Positions 43,750 to 52,969 of a DNA stretch of 64,000 nucleotides are shown one piece after another. Location of the stretch: assembly GCA_965248675.1 (NCBI GenBank), contig CBDFJZ010000007.1, positions 434,001 through 498,000 of the forward strand, written 5' to 3'. The position numbers and the translations under genes were made by a program. The number at the start of each line of letters is the position of its first letter. Positions within the stretch are counted from its first letter, which is position 1. Below the pieces are notes generated by a model that saw only the letters and a program-made list of their open reading frames with translations, was not told the DNA's origin and did no database searches. Source of the stretch: UBA6627 sp965248675 (GTDB lineage: Bacteria; Chloroflexota; Dehalococcoidia; UBA2979).

Positions 43750-44718
43750 ATGGCCGTCGCGGCGGAGACGTTGTCGAACGACCGCCCGGCCTCAGAGCCG
43801 CGCGGCTTCTATGGCGAAGCGTGGCTCCGCCTTCGCGGGAACCGCGCCACCGTCGTCTCACTGGCGCTGATCGCCGCGCTGATCCTGGTCGCGATCTTCG
43901 CCGAGGTGATAGCGCCCTACGACCCGGCGGAGCAACTCCTCGAGCCCCCGTCGGAAACTGCGGCCAATGACCCGCTGGTGCCGCGCGACACCGGGAAATA
44001 TCAGGGTCCGTCGCTCCAACACCTCTTCGGAACCGACGATCTGGCCCGCGACATCTTCAGCCGCACCGTTTTTGGTCTGCGGATGTCCATCTCGGCGGCG
44101 GTGTTCGCGATCGTCGTCGTCTCGGCCGTCGGCGTGCTCGTCGGCACGCTCGCCGCCTCCGGGCCACCGATCGTGGACCGGCTGCTGATGCGCTTCACGG
44201 ACGTCGCCTACGCGTTTCCGGATCTGCTGCTGATCATTCTGCTGCGCTCGGCGTTTGGCACGGAGATTTTCGGGTTCAACAGCGTCTTCGGCGTGCAGGC
44301 GGACGTGCTGCTGCTCTTCCTCGCGATCTCGCTCACGGCGTGGCCCACCATGGCGCGCCTGATCCGCGGCCAGCTGCTCTCGATCCGAGAAACCGAATAC
44401 ACCCAGGCCGCGATCGCCCTCGGTGCGTCGCCGGCGCGGATCGCCGTCCGCCACTGGCTGCCCAACGCCACGGGGCCGGCCATCGTCGAAGCCACGTTCC
44501 TGGTACCGCGCGTCATCTTCGCCGAGGCGGCCCTGTCCTTCATCGGTCTCGGCGCCGCCGCGCCCAGCCTCGGCCTGCTGATCGGCAATCACTTCCGCTT
44601 CGTCGGCACCACCTGGAGCGGTCTGCTCTTCCCGACCGCGCTGCTCGCGATCCTGTTCATCGCCTTCAGCTTCTTTGGCGACGGGCTGCGCGACGCCCTC
44701 GATCCGCGCAAGCGGTAG
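43750..44718 (+). CDS. Peptide-type ABC transporter permease (DppC/OppC-like)
   Basis: A 322-residue membrane protein. The N-terminal cytoplasmic tail is followed by the first helix (VSLALIAALILVAIFAEVIA), the periplasmic HLFGTDDLARDIFSR motif, the coupling loop YTQAAIALGASPARIAVRHW, and the ending FSFFGDGLRDALDPRKR. It closes the transporter unit. No OppD/OppF ATPases follow, so ATP-hydrolysing subunits must come from another locus. Confidence 0.94.
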   Translation: MAVAAETLSNDRPASEPRGFYGEAWLRLRGNRATVVSLALIAALILVAIFAEVIAPYDPAEQLLEPPSETAANDPLVPRDTGKYQGPSLQHLFGTDDLARDIFSRTVFGLRMSISAAVFAIVVVSAVGVLVGTLAASGPPIVDRLLMRFTDVAYAFPDLLLIILLRSAFGTEIFGFNSVFGVQADVLLLFLAISLTAWPTMARLIRGQLLSIRETEYTQAAIALGASPARIAVRHWLPNATGPAIVEATFLVPRVIFAEAALSFIGLGAAAPSLGLLIGNHFRFVGTTWSGLLFPTALLAILFIAFSFFGDGLRDALDPRKR

Positions 44719-44885
44719 CACCGAGGCCCAGCGGGGCCGGGCGGCTGGCGCGGGACGGGGCGGTGCGGAGGCCGCCCGGACGACCAAATCTGGCCTCGCT
44801 CAGCGCGCATCCCACCGCCGATGTCCGTTCGCCGCACTACACTCCTCTCAGCCGCCTTCGATCGCGCGGCTGTTGGGACGGTCTC

Positions 44886-46235
44886 ATGCGTCAGATGTCG
44901 CTCGTTGGCTTCCTCCAGGCTCAGAACTGCACGACGATCCCCGCCTCGTGGCGACACCCCGAGGCGCGCCCCGACTCGATGTCGCCGGACTACTACCGGC
45001 ACATCGGGCACGTCCTCGAACGCGGCAAGTTCGATCTCGGCTTCTTCGACGATCGGCTCGCGATGCCCGATCTCTACTTGGGCGATCACGCGCACACCGT
45101 GGAACACGGCATCCGCTGCGTGAAGATGGACCCGGTGACCGTGCTCATGACGATGGGGATGGCGACGACCCACCTCGGACTGGGCGCCACCTATTCGACG
45201 ACGTACTACGAGCCGTTCCACGTCGCCCGTGTCTTCGCCACGGTCGACCTGATGTCCGAGGGCCGCGCAGCCTGGAACGTGGTCACGTCAATCAACGACA
45301 ACGAGGCGCGAAACATGGGCCGGGCGGAACACCCAGCCCACGACAAACGCTACGACTACGCCGACGAGTTCATGGAAGTGGTGCTCGGTCACTGGAACAC
45401 CTGGGATGACGACGCGATCATCCTCGACAAGGCGAATGGCGTATTCGCCGATCCCTCGAAGGTGCGGCGCCTGGACTACGAGGGTGAACACTACCGCTCG
45501 CGCGGACCGTTCACCGTACCGCGTTCGCGGCAGGGCCACCCGGTGGTGATCCAGGCCGGGCAGAGCGATCGTGGCCGCAGGTTCGCCGCCCGCTGGGGGG
45601 AGTTGATCTTCGTCGGTTACGGCACGATCGAAAATGGCCAGGAACAGTACGCAGCGTTGAAGCAGGCGGCGGCCGCACGAGGGCGTGACCCGGATCAGAT
45701 GAAGATCGCGTCGCTCGCCTACCCAGTCATCGCACCGACGCACGCTGAGGCCGTGGAGAAGAAGGCGGCCTACGACGAGCTGCCCAACGAGATCGATCAG
45801 CTCTCCTTGCTCTCGGAGGCGCTGAACTTCGACTTCGCCTCGAAGCCCCCGGACGAACCGTTCAGCGACGAGGAGCTCGAGGGCATCCAGGGCATGCTCG
45901 CGATCCGCGATGGCGTCCTGCGGCGTTCCGGGATCAAGAACCCGACTGTGCGCGACTTCGTCCGCATCAGCGGCCGCGGCCGCGTCGGCGACGGATGGGT
46001 TGGCAGCGCGCTCGAGATCGCCGATCAGCTCGAGGCCTGGTTCACTGCGCCCGCCTGCGACGGCTTCGTGATCGGCGCGACCCACATCCCCGGTGCCTTC
46101 GAGGACTTCGTCGACCTCGTCGTCCCCGAGCTGCAGCGGCGAGGCCTCTTTCGTGAGGAGTACACCGGTACAACGCTGCGTGACCACCTGGGGTTGCGCG
46201 TCCCGGCGCTCAGCGGGGCGGCCGCCGCTCGTTGA
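44886..46235 (+). CDS. Flavin-dependent monooxygenase of the NtaA/SnaA/DszA family (luciferase-like)
   Basis: A 449-residue TIM-barrel flavin monooxygenase using FMNH2 from a separate reductase. Seen: MSLVGFLQAQNCTTIPASWR, GKFDLGFFDDRLAMPDLY, the central LMSEGRAAWNVVTSINDNEA, PVVIQAGQSDRGRRFAARWG and DGFVIGATHIPGAFEDFVDL. Members cleave C-S or C-N bonds in dibenzothiophene sulfone, nitrilotriacetate and similar compounds. The start at 44886 precedes homology by three codons; an ATG at 44895 is an alternative. It follows the peptide-type transporter by 167 bases on the same strand, which may supply the substrate (inference). Confidence 0.9.
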   Translation: MRQMSLVGFLQAQNCTTIPASWRHPEARPDSMSPDYYRHIGHVLERGKFDLGFFDDRLAMPDLYLGDHAHTVEHGIRCVKMDPVTVLMTMGMATTHLGLGATYSTTYYEPFHVARVFATVDLMSEGRAAWNVVTSINDNEARNMGRAEHPAHDKRYDYADEFMEVVLGHWNTWDDDAIILDKANGVFADPSKVRRLDYEGEHYRSRGPFTVPRSRQGHPVVIQAGQSDRGRRFAARWGELIFVGYGTIENGQEQYAALKQAAAARGRDPDQMKIASLAYPVIAPTHAEAVEKKAAYDELPNEIDQLSLLSEALNFDFASKPPDEPFSDEELEGIQGMLAIRDGVLRRSGIKNPTVRDFVRISGRGRVGDGWVGSALEIADQLEAWFTAPACDGFVIGATHIPGAFEDFVDLVVPELQRRGLFREEYTGTTLRDHLGLRVPALSGAAAAR

Positions 46236-46282
46236 AGGCTTCGCACAAACCAACGCCTCGCCCAGCGCCAGCGACGGGTTGG

Positions 46283-46366
46283 TTAGCGGCGGTGCTTCGG
46301 ATCATTCGCCTCGTTGAAGGAGTCCGCGAGGAAGTTGAAGCTGACCAGCATCAGCGCGTGGTCATG
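46283..46366 (-). pseudogene. C-terminal remnant of a DppC-type ABC permease
   Basis: On the minus strand the bases encode ALMLVSFNFLADSFNEANDP followed by KHRR and a TAA stop at 46285-46283. This matches the last helix and tail of DppC/OppC permeases (compare SFFGDGLRDALDPRKR in the intact copy at 43750-44718). Upstream codons no longer resemble a permease, so only about 25 codons survive. It marks an old deletion or rearrangement in the gap between the monooxygenase and queA. Confidence 0.6.
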
Positions 46367-46429
46367 CGCTCTAGCGTTACGACCCGTTCGCGTGGGCTCG
46401 ATCTTGCCGCCGTCCGAAGGAGCTCCGCG

Positions 46430-47485
46430 CTACAGGATCAGGTGCAGGTCGCCGAACTCGTGCCAGCGGTAGCCGCCGGCCAGGGCCGCTCCGTATGCGG
46501 CGCGCACGTGGTCAGCGCCCGCAAACGCCTCGAGCATGTCGAGGTGACTCGCTTCCGGTTCGTGTAGCCCGGTGAGGAACGCGTCGGCGGTCGTGATCGC
46601 GCGGTCAGGCGTGATCACGAGGTCGGTCCACCCGCTCGACGCGTGGACGCCGCCCTCCTCGGCGGGACCAGCGCCGAGCGCCGATTCGAGCGCGCGCAGC
46701 ACCGTGGTGCCGACGGCGACGACGCGATTGCCGCGCGCGCGGGTCGCGTTGATCGCGCGCGCCGTCTGCTCCGTCACCTCGTACCACTCGGCGTACGGCG
46801 ATTCGTGGCCCTCGAGGCTGGCGACGCCGGTGTGCAGGGTGATCGTGGCGACAGCGATGCCACGCGCGTCGAGATCCTCGAGCACGCGCTCGCTGAAGGC
46901 GCGTCCGGCCGAGGGCATTTCGGCGGAGCCCGGCCGGTCAGCGAAGATCGTCTGGTAGAGCTCGATTGGCCATTCGTCTGGCACATAGGGGTAGCGAATC
47001 GGCCGCCCCCAGCGCTCGAGGTAGCTGTGGACGTCGGCGCTCAGCCGGACGGTTGCGACCCGGAGCCGCATCGAATCCTCGTAGCGGGCGATCAGCTTCA
47101 CGGTGCCGCCGTCGGGCAGCGTGAAGCGCTCGCCGCGCTGGGCCTCCATCTTGCGCGGCTCGACGACCCAGACCTCGTCGTCGAGTTGCGTCGAGAAGTG
47201 GATCGGGACAGAGCTGCCGTCGCCGCGCGTGGCGACCAGCGCGGCGGGCAGCGTGCCCGAGTCGTTCACGACCACGAGGTCGCCGGGCGCCAGCAGGCTC
47301 GGCAGTGCTGTGAACGTAGTGTGCTCACTCGAGTCGTCGGCACGCCGGGTCACCAGCAGGCGCACCTCATCACGCGCCAGGCCCCGCGCCTCGGCGGGTT
47401 CACTCGCCTCGAGAGCCGGCGCCAGCTCGAACTTGAACGCGCGGCGCGATCTTGATGTGTCGATCGTCGGTGCAGTCGCGATCAT
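46430..47485 (-). CDS. queA: S-adenosylmethionine:tRNA ribosyltransferase-isomerase
   Basis: A 351-residue enzyme that transfers the ribose of SAM to preQ1 at the tRNA wobble position to make epoxyqueuosine. The family signatures are clear: LLVTRRADDSSEHTTF, APGDLVVVNDSGTLPAAL, VPDEWPIELYQTIFADRPGS, EMPSAGRAFSERVLEDL, and the final AYGAALAGGYRWHEFGDLHL. The start overlaps the stop of the upstream SDR gene (ATGA). No tgt or queG occurs in the window. Confidence 0.93.
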   Translation of the reverse strand: MIATAPTIDTSRSRRAFKFELAPALEASEPAEARGLARDEVRLLVTRRADDSSEHTTFTALPSLLAPGDLVVVNDSGTLPAALVATRGDGSSVPIHFSTQLDDEVWVVEPRKMEAQRGERFTLPDGGTVKLIARYEDSMRLRVATVRLSADVHSYLERWGRPIRYPYVPDEWPIELYQTIFADRPGSAEMPSAGRAFSERVLEDLDARGIAVATITLHTGVASLEGHESPYAEWYEVTEQTARAINATRARGNRVVAVGTTVLRALESALGAGPAEEGGVHASSGWTDLVITPDRAITTADAFLTGLHEPEASHLDMLEAFAGADHVRAAYGAALAGGYRWHEFGDLHLIL

Positions 47486-48205
47486 CGCATCGCCTCGGTT
47501 CTGGCGAGCGCCTGCGCCTCGACGCGGGCGTACGGCCTCGTTTCCTCCTCGACGAGGTAGACGAAGGGCGGTGCCGAGACCTCTGGACCCGGCAGCGACG
47601 ACAGATCGTCGTCGGGCTCGGCCTTCGCGTACATCGCCGTGTTCATGTTTCCGGGGTCGACGGCGTAGACCCGCACGCCGCTGCCTTCGAGCTCCGTTGC
47701 CAGGGTGCGGGTCATGTGGTCGAGCGCGGCCTTGCTCGCGCCGTACCCGCCCCAGCCGGCGTACGCCTCGACGGCGGCATCCGAGCTGACGTTGATCACC
47801 ACGCCCTCGCCGCGTTTGCGCATTTCCGGCAAGACGAGCTGCGCGAGGTGCAGTGGCGCGAGGACGTTGACGCGCAGGACGCGCTCGAAGTCCGCGCCAG
47901 TCGAGCCGCTCCAACGCCGGTAGCGGCGTCGGACCCAACTCCGATGCGTTGTTCACCAGCACGTCGATGCGACCGAAGCGCTCCTCGGTCGCGGCGACCA
48001 GGCGCTCCGCATCCTGCGAAACGTCGAGGGCGAGTGCCAGCACCTCGGTGCTAGCGCTCAGCTCCTCGGCGACCCGCGCCAGGTCTTCCGCGCCACGCGC
48101 GGCGAGGGCGAGGTTCGCGCCGCGCGCGGCAAACGCGCGCGCCACCTCGAGCCCAAGCCCACGCGATGCGCCGGTCACGATCGCGGTCTGTCCAGATAGC
48201 TTCAT
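47482..48205 (-). CDS. Short-chain dehydrogenase/reductase with one frameshift
   Basis: Reconstructed 240-residue SDR. The NAD(P) motif TGASRGLGLEVARAFA and the NNAS motif (DVLVNNASELG) precede the break; at about 47893 one extra G shifts the frame between RLDWR and DFERVLRVNVLAPLHLAQL. The second part has VVINVSSDAAVEAYAGWGGY with the catalytic Ser and then YGASKAALDHMTRTLATEL (YxxxK). All catalytic residues survive, so sequence error is likely. Coupled to queA by a four-base overlap; divergent from the sulfatase gene. Confidence 0.85.
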
Positions 48206-48409
48206 GGTCCGTTCCGTTCGATGTACCCCTCGGGACCGGGAGTAGCTCTCTCGTTGTCACCGTAGAACCGCGCGACGCCGCTGCCACTGACCCGACGGAC
48301 AGCTGCCCGATCGGACAGGTGATCCGGTGCTAGATTCCAGCGGTCATCACACCCGGCATGACGGTCACTTGGCGCGCCAGCGCGCGAGCGAGCAAGCGAG
48401 GAGCGATCG

Positions 48410-50677
48410 ATGGCTAGATCAGAGACGTTCGAGGGGCACATCGGCAGGACAACCGCAGAGTCCGAGCCGGACTGGCCGCCGCCACCTGAGTCGCACGACG
48501 GCAGCGCCCCGAACGTCCTGGTGATCCTCTTCGACGACACCGGCTTCGGCAACTTCGGATGCTACGGGTCGACCATCGACACGCCGAACATCGACGCCCT
48601 GGCGGCGAACGGGTTGCGCTACTCGAACTTCCACGTCACCCCACTGTGCTCGCCGACGCGCGCTTCACTGCTGACCGGACGGAACCACCACACCGTCGGA
48701 GTGGGCGCGATCAGCAACTTCCACGACATTGGCTTCCCCAGCCAGCGGGCGTTGGTCAGCCGGCACGCCGCGACGCTGGCGGAGATGCTGCGCGAGGAGG
48801 GCTACTCGACGTACGCACTGGGGAAGTGGCACCTCAATCCGTCGGAGCAGAACTCGGCGGCCGGGCCTCGGCACGGCTGGCCGCTGCAACGCGGGTTCGA
48901 CCGCTACTACGGCTTCCTGGCGGGCGCGACGGATCAGTTCTACCCGGAGCTCACCTACGACAATCACCCCGTGGATCCGCCGAAGACGCCCGAGGAGGGC
49001 TACCACGTCACCGAGGATCTGGTCGATCACGCGATCGGGTTCATCAGCGATCAGAAGTCCATCTACCCCGAGACACCGTTCTTCATGTACTTCTCGCTCG
49101 GGGCGATGCACGAGCCGCATCACGCCCCGAAGGAGTACATCGACAAGTACCGAGGTCGCTTCGACGAGGGCTGGGACGTCGTCCGCCAGCGCTGGTACGA
49201 GCGCCAGCTCGAGCTCGGGATCATCCCCGCCAACACGAAGCTCCATCCCCGCAACCCGGGCGTGAAGCCCTGGGACGAGCTGACCGACAACGAGCAGCGC
49301 TTCACGCTCCGGCTGGAGGAGACCTGGGCCGGGTTCCTCGAGCACAGCGATGCGCAGATTGGTCGCCTGATCGACTACATCGAGTCGATCGGCGCGCTCG
49401 ACAACACGATCATCGTGCTGACCGCGGACAACGGCACGAGCCAGAACGGCGGGCCGACCGGGGTGATGCGCCTCGGTTCGACGGGCGCGCTGGGGGCCGC
49501 GAACGACGGCCGCACCCGTGCCGAGGAGCAGGGTCGCCCGCTGCGCCAGGAGGACATGGAGGCGGCGCAGGATCGCCTCGACGACGTCGGCGGGCCGCGC
49601 AGCTTCACGGACATTCCGTGGGGCTGGTCGCAGGTTGGGAACACGCCGCTGAAGTGGTACAAGGCGGACGTGCACGGCGGGGGCGTCCGTGTGCCGCTGA
49701 TCGTCCACCACCCCGCCCGCATCACAGAGCAGGGCGGCATCCGCCACCAGTTCCATCACGTGAGCGACGTCGCCCCAACGATCCTCGAGATGCTGGGTAT
49801 CGAGGCGCGCTCCAGCTACCAGGGCTACGACCAGATGCCGATCTCGGGCACGAGCTTCGCGTACACGTACGAGGAGAGCGACGCGCCCTCGAAGAAGTCG
49901 GTGCAGTACTTCGAGATGTTGGGACACCGCGGGATCTGGGCAGATGGCTGGAAGGCGGTCACGCGCCACACCCCCAACGACGACTTCGATGACGAAGACT
50001 GGGAGCTCTACCACGTCGCCGAGGACTTCTCGGAGACGGTGGACCTGGCCGGCGAGCATCCCGACAAGCTGCGCGAGCTCGTCGACCAATGGTGGCTCGA
50101 GGCCGGGCGCTACGGCGTGCTGCCGCTGGTCGACCGCTCGATGGGCGGCGGCGGCGGCGGCGTGAGCCGGCACCCCGGCGCCTACCACGAGAACCTGAGC
50201 TACCACTACCGGCCGCCGCTCTCACACGTGGCCACTTCGCTGACGCCTCAGATCGGCAGAGGCGACTGGGAGCTGACCGCGGACGTCGAGGTCCCCGATG
50301 CGAGCACCGAGGGCGTGATCTACTCACAGGGTTCGGTGATCGACGGCTTCGCCGTGTTCATCCAGGGCGGCCGGCTCTGCTTCGCCCACAAGGCGCTCGG
50401 CGACGAGGTCTTCGGTCACGCCACCGAGGCCGTACCTCAAGGCCGCGTGAAGCTCGGCCTGAAGTTCGAGCGCACACCCGACGGGCCTCGGCGCGGCACG
50501 TTCATGATCGAGGGCCGCGAGGCGGGCACGGTCGACGTGCCGATCAGCCGCAACGCCTCGCGAGGCGGCGTCGACATCGGACGCGACGTGCTGTCGCCGA
50601 TCACCGACCGCTACGAGGCGCCGTTCGAGTACACCGGCGTCATTCATTCAGTCGATCTCGAGGTCACGCCGCGGTGA
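48410..50677 (+). CDS. Arylsulfatase (AtsA-like), cytosolic
   Basis: A 755-residue alkaline-phosphatase-fold sulfatase that hydrolyses sulfate esters. The formylglycine site is LCSPTRASLLTGR, with the convertible Cys at residue 80, and the metal-site start is VLVILFDDTGFGNFGCYGS. GKWHLNP and VLTADNGTSQNGG supply further active-site residues. The C-terminal about 160 residues form a beta-rich domain (DWELTADVEVPDASTEGVIY) as in AtsA. No signal peptide, so it acts in the cytosol, where the formylglycine-generating enzyme encoded at 52970-53956 could activate it. AGGAG lies six bases before the ATG. Confidence 0.94.
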   Translation: MARSETFEGHIGRTTAESEPDWPPPPESHDGSAPNVLVILFDDTGFGNFGCYGSTIDTPNIDALAANGLRYSNFHVTPLCSPTRASLLTGRNHHTVGVGAISNFHDIGFPSQRALVSRHAATLAEMLREEGYSTYALGKWHLNPSEQNSAAGPRHGWPLQRGFDRYYGFLAGATDQFYPELTYDNHPVDPPKTPEEGYHVTEDLVDHAIGFISDQKSIYPETPFFMYFSLGAMHEPHHAPKEYIDKYRGRFDEGWDVVRQRWYERQLELGIIPANTKLHPRNPGVKPWDELTDNEQRFTLRLEETWAGFLEHSDAQIGRLIDYIESIGALDNTIIVLTADNGTSQNGGPTGVMRLGSTGALGAANDGRTRAEEQGRPLRQEDMEAAQDRLDDVGGPRSFTDIPWGWSQVGNTPLKWYKADVHGGGVRVPLIVHHPARITEQGGIRHQFHHVSDVAPTILEMLGIEARSSYQGYDQMPISGTSFAYTYEESDAPSKKSVQYFEMLGHRGIWADGWKAVTRHTPNDDFDDEDWELYHVAEDFSETVDLAGEHPDKLRELVDQWWLEAGRYGVLPLVDRSMGGGGGGVSRHPGAYHENLSYHYRPPLSHVATSLTPQIGRGDWELTADVEVPDASTEGVIYSQGSVIDGFAVFIQGGRLCFAHKALGDEVFGHATEAVPQGRVKLGLKFERTPDGPRRGTFMIEGREAGTVDVPISRNASRGGVDIGRDVLSPITDRYEAPFEYTGVIHSVDLEVTPR

Positions 50678-50727
50678 CTCTCGCGTCGACGTGACACCTC
50701 GATACGCAGCAGACGAAAGAGGACACG

Positions 50728-51519
50728 ATGACGACGACGACCAGCGACGAGACCGTGCGCTACGACGTTCAGGACCACACCGCGATCGTGACGCTCAACC
50801 GCCCGGATCGGATGAACGCGATCATCCCGCAGCTCCGCGCCGACGTCGTCAACGCGTTCCGTGAGGCCGACGCGGACGACGACGTGCGTTCGATCATCCT
50901 CACCGGCGAAGGGCGGGGGTTCTACGCCGGCCGCGACCTGAAGGCGCCTGAGAACGAACCGGGCAGCACGATGACCGCCGAGCAGGCCGAGGGGTCGGCC
51001 CAATTCCCGCTGATCGTCCGCGACGTCAAGAAGCCGGTGATCGCCGCGGTCAACGGGCCCGCCCGCGGTGCCGGCTGCAACCTGGTCTTCGCCGCCGACT
51101 TCCGGATCGTCAGTGATCGCGCCAACTTCGCCGTCAACTTCATCGAGCGCGGGATCGTGGCCGAGTATTCGCTGTTCTTCCTTTCAAGACTGGTCGGGCT
51201 GCAACGGGCGACCGAGATCTGCATGCTCGGCGATGTCTTCGACGCTGAGCAAGCGCACGAGTGGGGGCTCACCCGCCAGCTGGTGCCGCACGAGGAGTTG
51301 ATGGACGCGGCGCTCGACCTTGCGGGCCGCCTCGCCACGCGGGCGCCGCTCGCCGTCCAGGAGACCAAGATCCTCGCCAACCGCGTCCACTACGTCACCG
51401 CCGAGGAATTCGGCACGCTCCAGAACGAGGCGAACGCGCGGCTCCGCGAGACCGAGGACATGGCCGAAGGCATCCGGGCGTTCCGCGAGAAGCGGGAGCC
51501 TCGGTTCGAAGGTCGGTAA
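50728..51519 (+). CDS. Enoyl-CoA hydratase/isomerase family protein
   Basis: A 263-residue crotonase-fold protein with FYAGRDLKAPENE (oxyanion hole) and VIAAVNGPARGAGCNLVFAA. The first catalytic Glu is replaced by Asn (GAGCNLV), the second is kept (VNFIERGIVAEY). It starts 50 bases after the sulfatase stop and converges with the second sulfatase. The final REKREPRFEGR is typical of the family. Its position between sulfatases does not indicate a substrate. Confidence 0.87.
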   Translation: MTTTTSDETVRYDVQDHTAIVTLNRPDRMNAIIPQLRADVVNAFREADADDDVRSIILTGEGRGFYAGRDLKAPENEPGSTMTAEQAEGSAQFPLIVRDVKKPVIAAVNGPARGAGCNLVFAADFRIVSDRANFAVNFIERGIVAEYSLFFLSRLVGLQRATEICMLGDVFDAEQAHEWGLTRQLVPHEELMDAALDLAGRLATRAPLAVQETKILANRVHYVTAEEFGTLQNEANARLRETEDMAEGIRAFREKREPRFEGR

Positions 51520-51530
51520 ACCTCGAACGG

Positions 51531-52952
51531 TCAGCCCGTTCGAACGGGCTCCTCGCTGTAGCGCTCCCAGAACGAGGCCCCGCGGCCGGTGTGCCCGGCC
51601 TCCCAGTCGTCGCGGTAGCGGCGCAACTCGCCTCGTAACTCCGCAACGATCGCCTCGGAACCGGGTTCGCCGGCCAGGTTGTTGAGCTCCCACGGATCGC
51701 TCACGAGGTCGAACAGCTGCGTCTGCCGTTCGCGGTCGCGCACGGCGAACTCGACGAGCTTGTGCGTGCGGCTCTTCACCGCGCGCTGCGAGGAGATATA
51801 GGCGAAGTAGAGGCTGTCGCGCACCGTCTCGGCCGGATTGTTGATCGCCGCCACCAGGCTCTCGCCCTCGACGGTGGCCGGGCGCGGCGTGTCGGTCAGC
51901 TCGCAGAGCGTCGGGAAGATGTCGAGGAGGTAGACGTACGCTTCGCTGCGCTGGCCCCCGGGGATGCCGGGGCCGGCGAAGATCAGCGGCACCCGGATGC
52001 TGTGCTCGTAGCAGTTCTGCTTGCCCATCAGGCCGTGCTGGCCGACGGCCAGCCCGTTGTCGCCGGCGAAGACGATCAGCGTGTTCTCGGTCAGGCCCTG
52101 CTCCTCGAGGGCATCGAGGACGCGGCCCAACTCGTGATCGAGGTGGGTGATCATCGCGTAGTACTCCGCGATGTGGCGGCGAATCTTCTCCGGCGAGCGC
52201 GGAAACTCCTCGAGCAGCTCGTCGCGGATGCGCAACGAACCGTTCTCGAACGGGTGGGCGCCCAGGTAATTGGGCGGCAGCTCGACGTCCTCGGGTGGGT
52301 ACATCTCCAGGAACCGCTGCGGCATCGTCCTCGGGTCGTGGGGAGCGAGCAACGCGACGTAGGCGAAAAACGGGGTCTCCCCGTCCTGGCCGTTGATGAA
52401 GTCCACGACCGCGTCGGCGAGAATCTCGCTCGAGTGGCGACCGGCGTGGATGTGGTCGGCGTGCCGCCAGACGATCTCGTGGTTGCCGTACTCCTGCGGC
52501 CTCGGGATCTGAGCGAGGCGCGCATCGTACTTGCCGCTGGGGTCGTAGTGGAACGAGGGCACGTTCCAGTGATCCGCCATTCCGCCGAAGTAGATCTCGT
52601 CGCCGTCGTCGAACGAGCGGTTGAACGAGGCCTCGCCGTTGTGCCACTTGCCCGCGCCCCACGTCCGGTACCCTTGCTCGCGCAGCGCCTCGCCGAGCAT
52701 CGTGTGCTCGTCCGGGATGCTGCTCCCGGAATCTTCGAGGTGGAATAGCGTCCGCCCCGTGTGCAGCATCGCGCGGCTGGGCATGCAGATCGCGCCGTGC
52801 GTCCCGCAGGGGACGTGCGCGTGCGTGAACGTCGTGCCGCGCGTGATCAGCCGATCGATGTTCGGCGTCTGAATCGCCCCGTTGCCGAGCGCGCGGATCG
52901 TGTCGAAGCGCTGATCGTCGGTGAAGAACAGCAGGATGTTCGGCTGGGGCAT
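51531..52952 (-). CDS. Sulfatase with CMPSR formylglycine motif
   Basis: A 473-residue sulfatase. The start at 52952 has GGAGG with ideal spacing and opens PNILLFFTDDQRFDTI (metal Asp pair). The modification site is GAICMPSRAMLHTGR, with Cys56 as the formylglycine precursor. AGKWHNGE, FVALLAPHDPRT-type (YVALLAPHDPRTMPQRFLEM) and IVFAGDNGLAVGQHGLMGKQ complete the active site. No signal peptide. It lies 17 bases after the formylglycine-generating enzyme gene on the same strand, so enzyme and activator are cotranscribed. Choline-sulfatase or other small-ester specificity is possible. Confidence 0.93.
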   Translation of the reverse strand: MPQPNILLFFTDDQRFDTIRALGNGAIQTPNIDRLITRGTTFTHAHVPCGTHGAICMPSRAMLHTGRTLFHLEDSGSSIPDEHTMLGEALREQGYRTWGAGKWHNGEASFNRSFDDGDEIYFGGMADHWNVPSFHYDPSGKYDARLAQIPRPQEYGNHEIVWRHADHIHAGRHSSEILADAVVDFINGQDGETPFFAYVALLAPHDPRTMPQRFLEMYPPEDVELPPNYLGAHPFENGSLRIRDELLEEFPRSPEKIRRHIAEYYAMITHLDHELGRVLDALEEQGLTENTLIVFAGDNGLAVGQHGLMGKQNCYEHSIRVPLIFAGPGIPGGQRSEAYVYLLDIFPTLCELTDTPRPATVEGESLVAAINNPAETVRDSLYFAYISSQRAVKSRTHKLVEFAVRDRERQTQLFDLVSDPWELNNLAGEPGSEAIVAELRGELRRYRDDWEAGHTGRGASFWERYSEEPVRTG

Positions 52953-52969
52953 GCGGCCTCCATGTCTCG

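Noticed and set aside
44719..44885. Hairpin CAGCCGC...GCGGCTG before the DszA-like monooxygenase gene as a regulatory site
   Set aside because: Seven-base stem with a ten-base loop is common by chance in DNA of this composition and has no further support.
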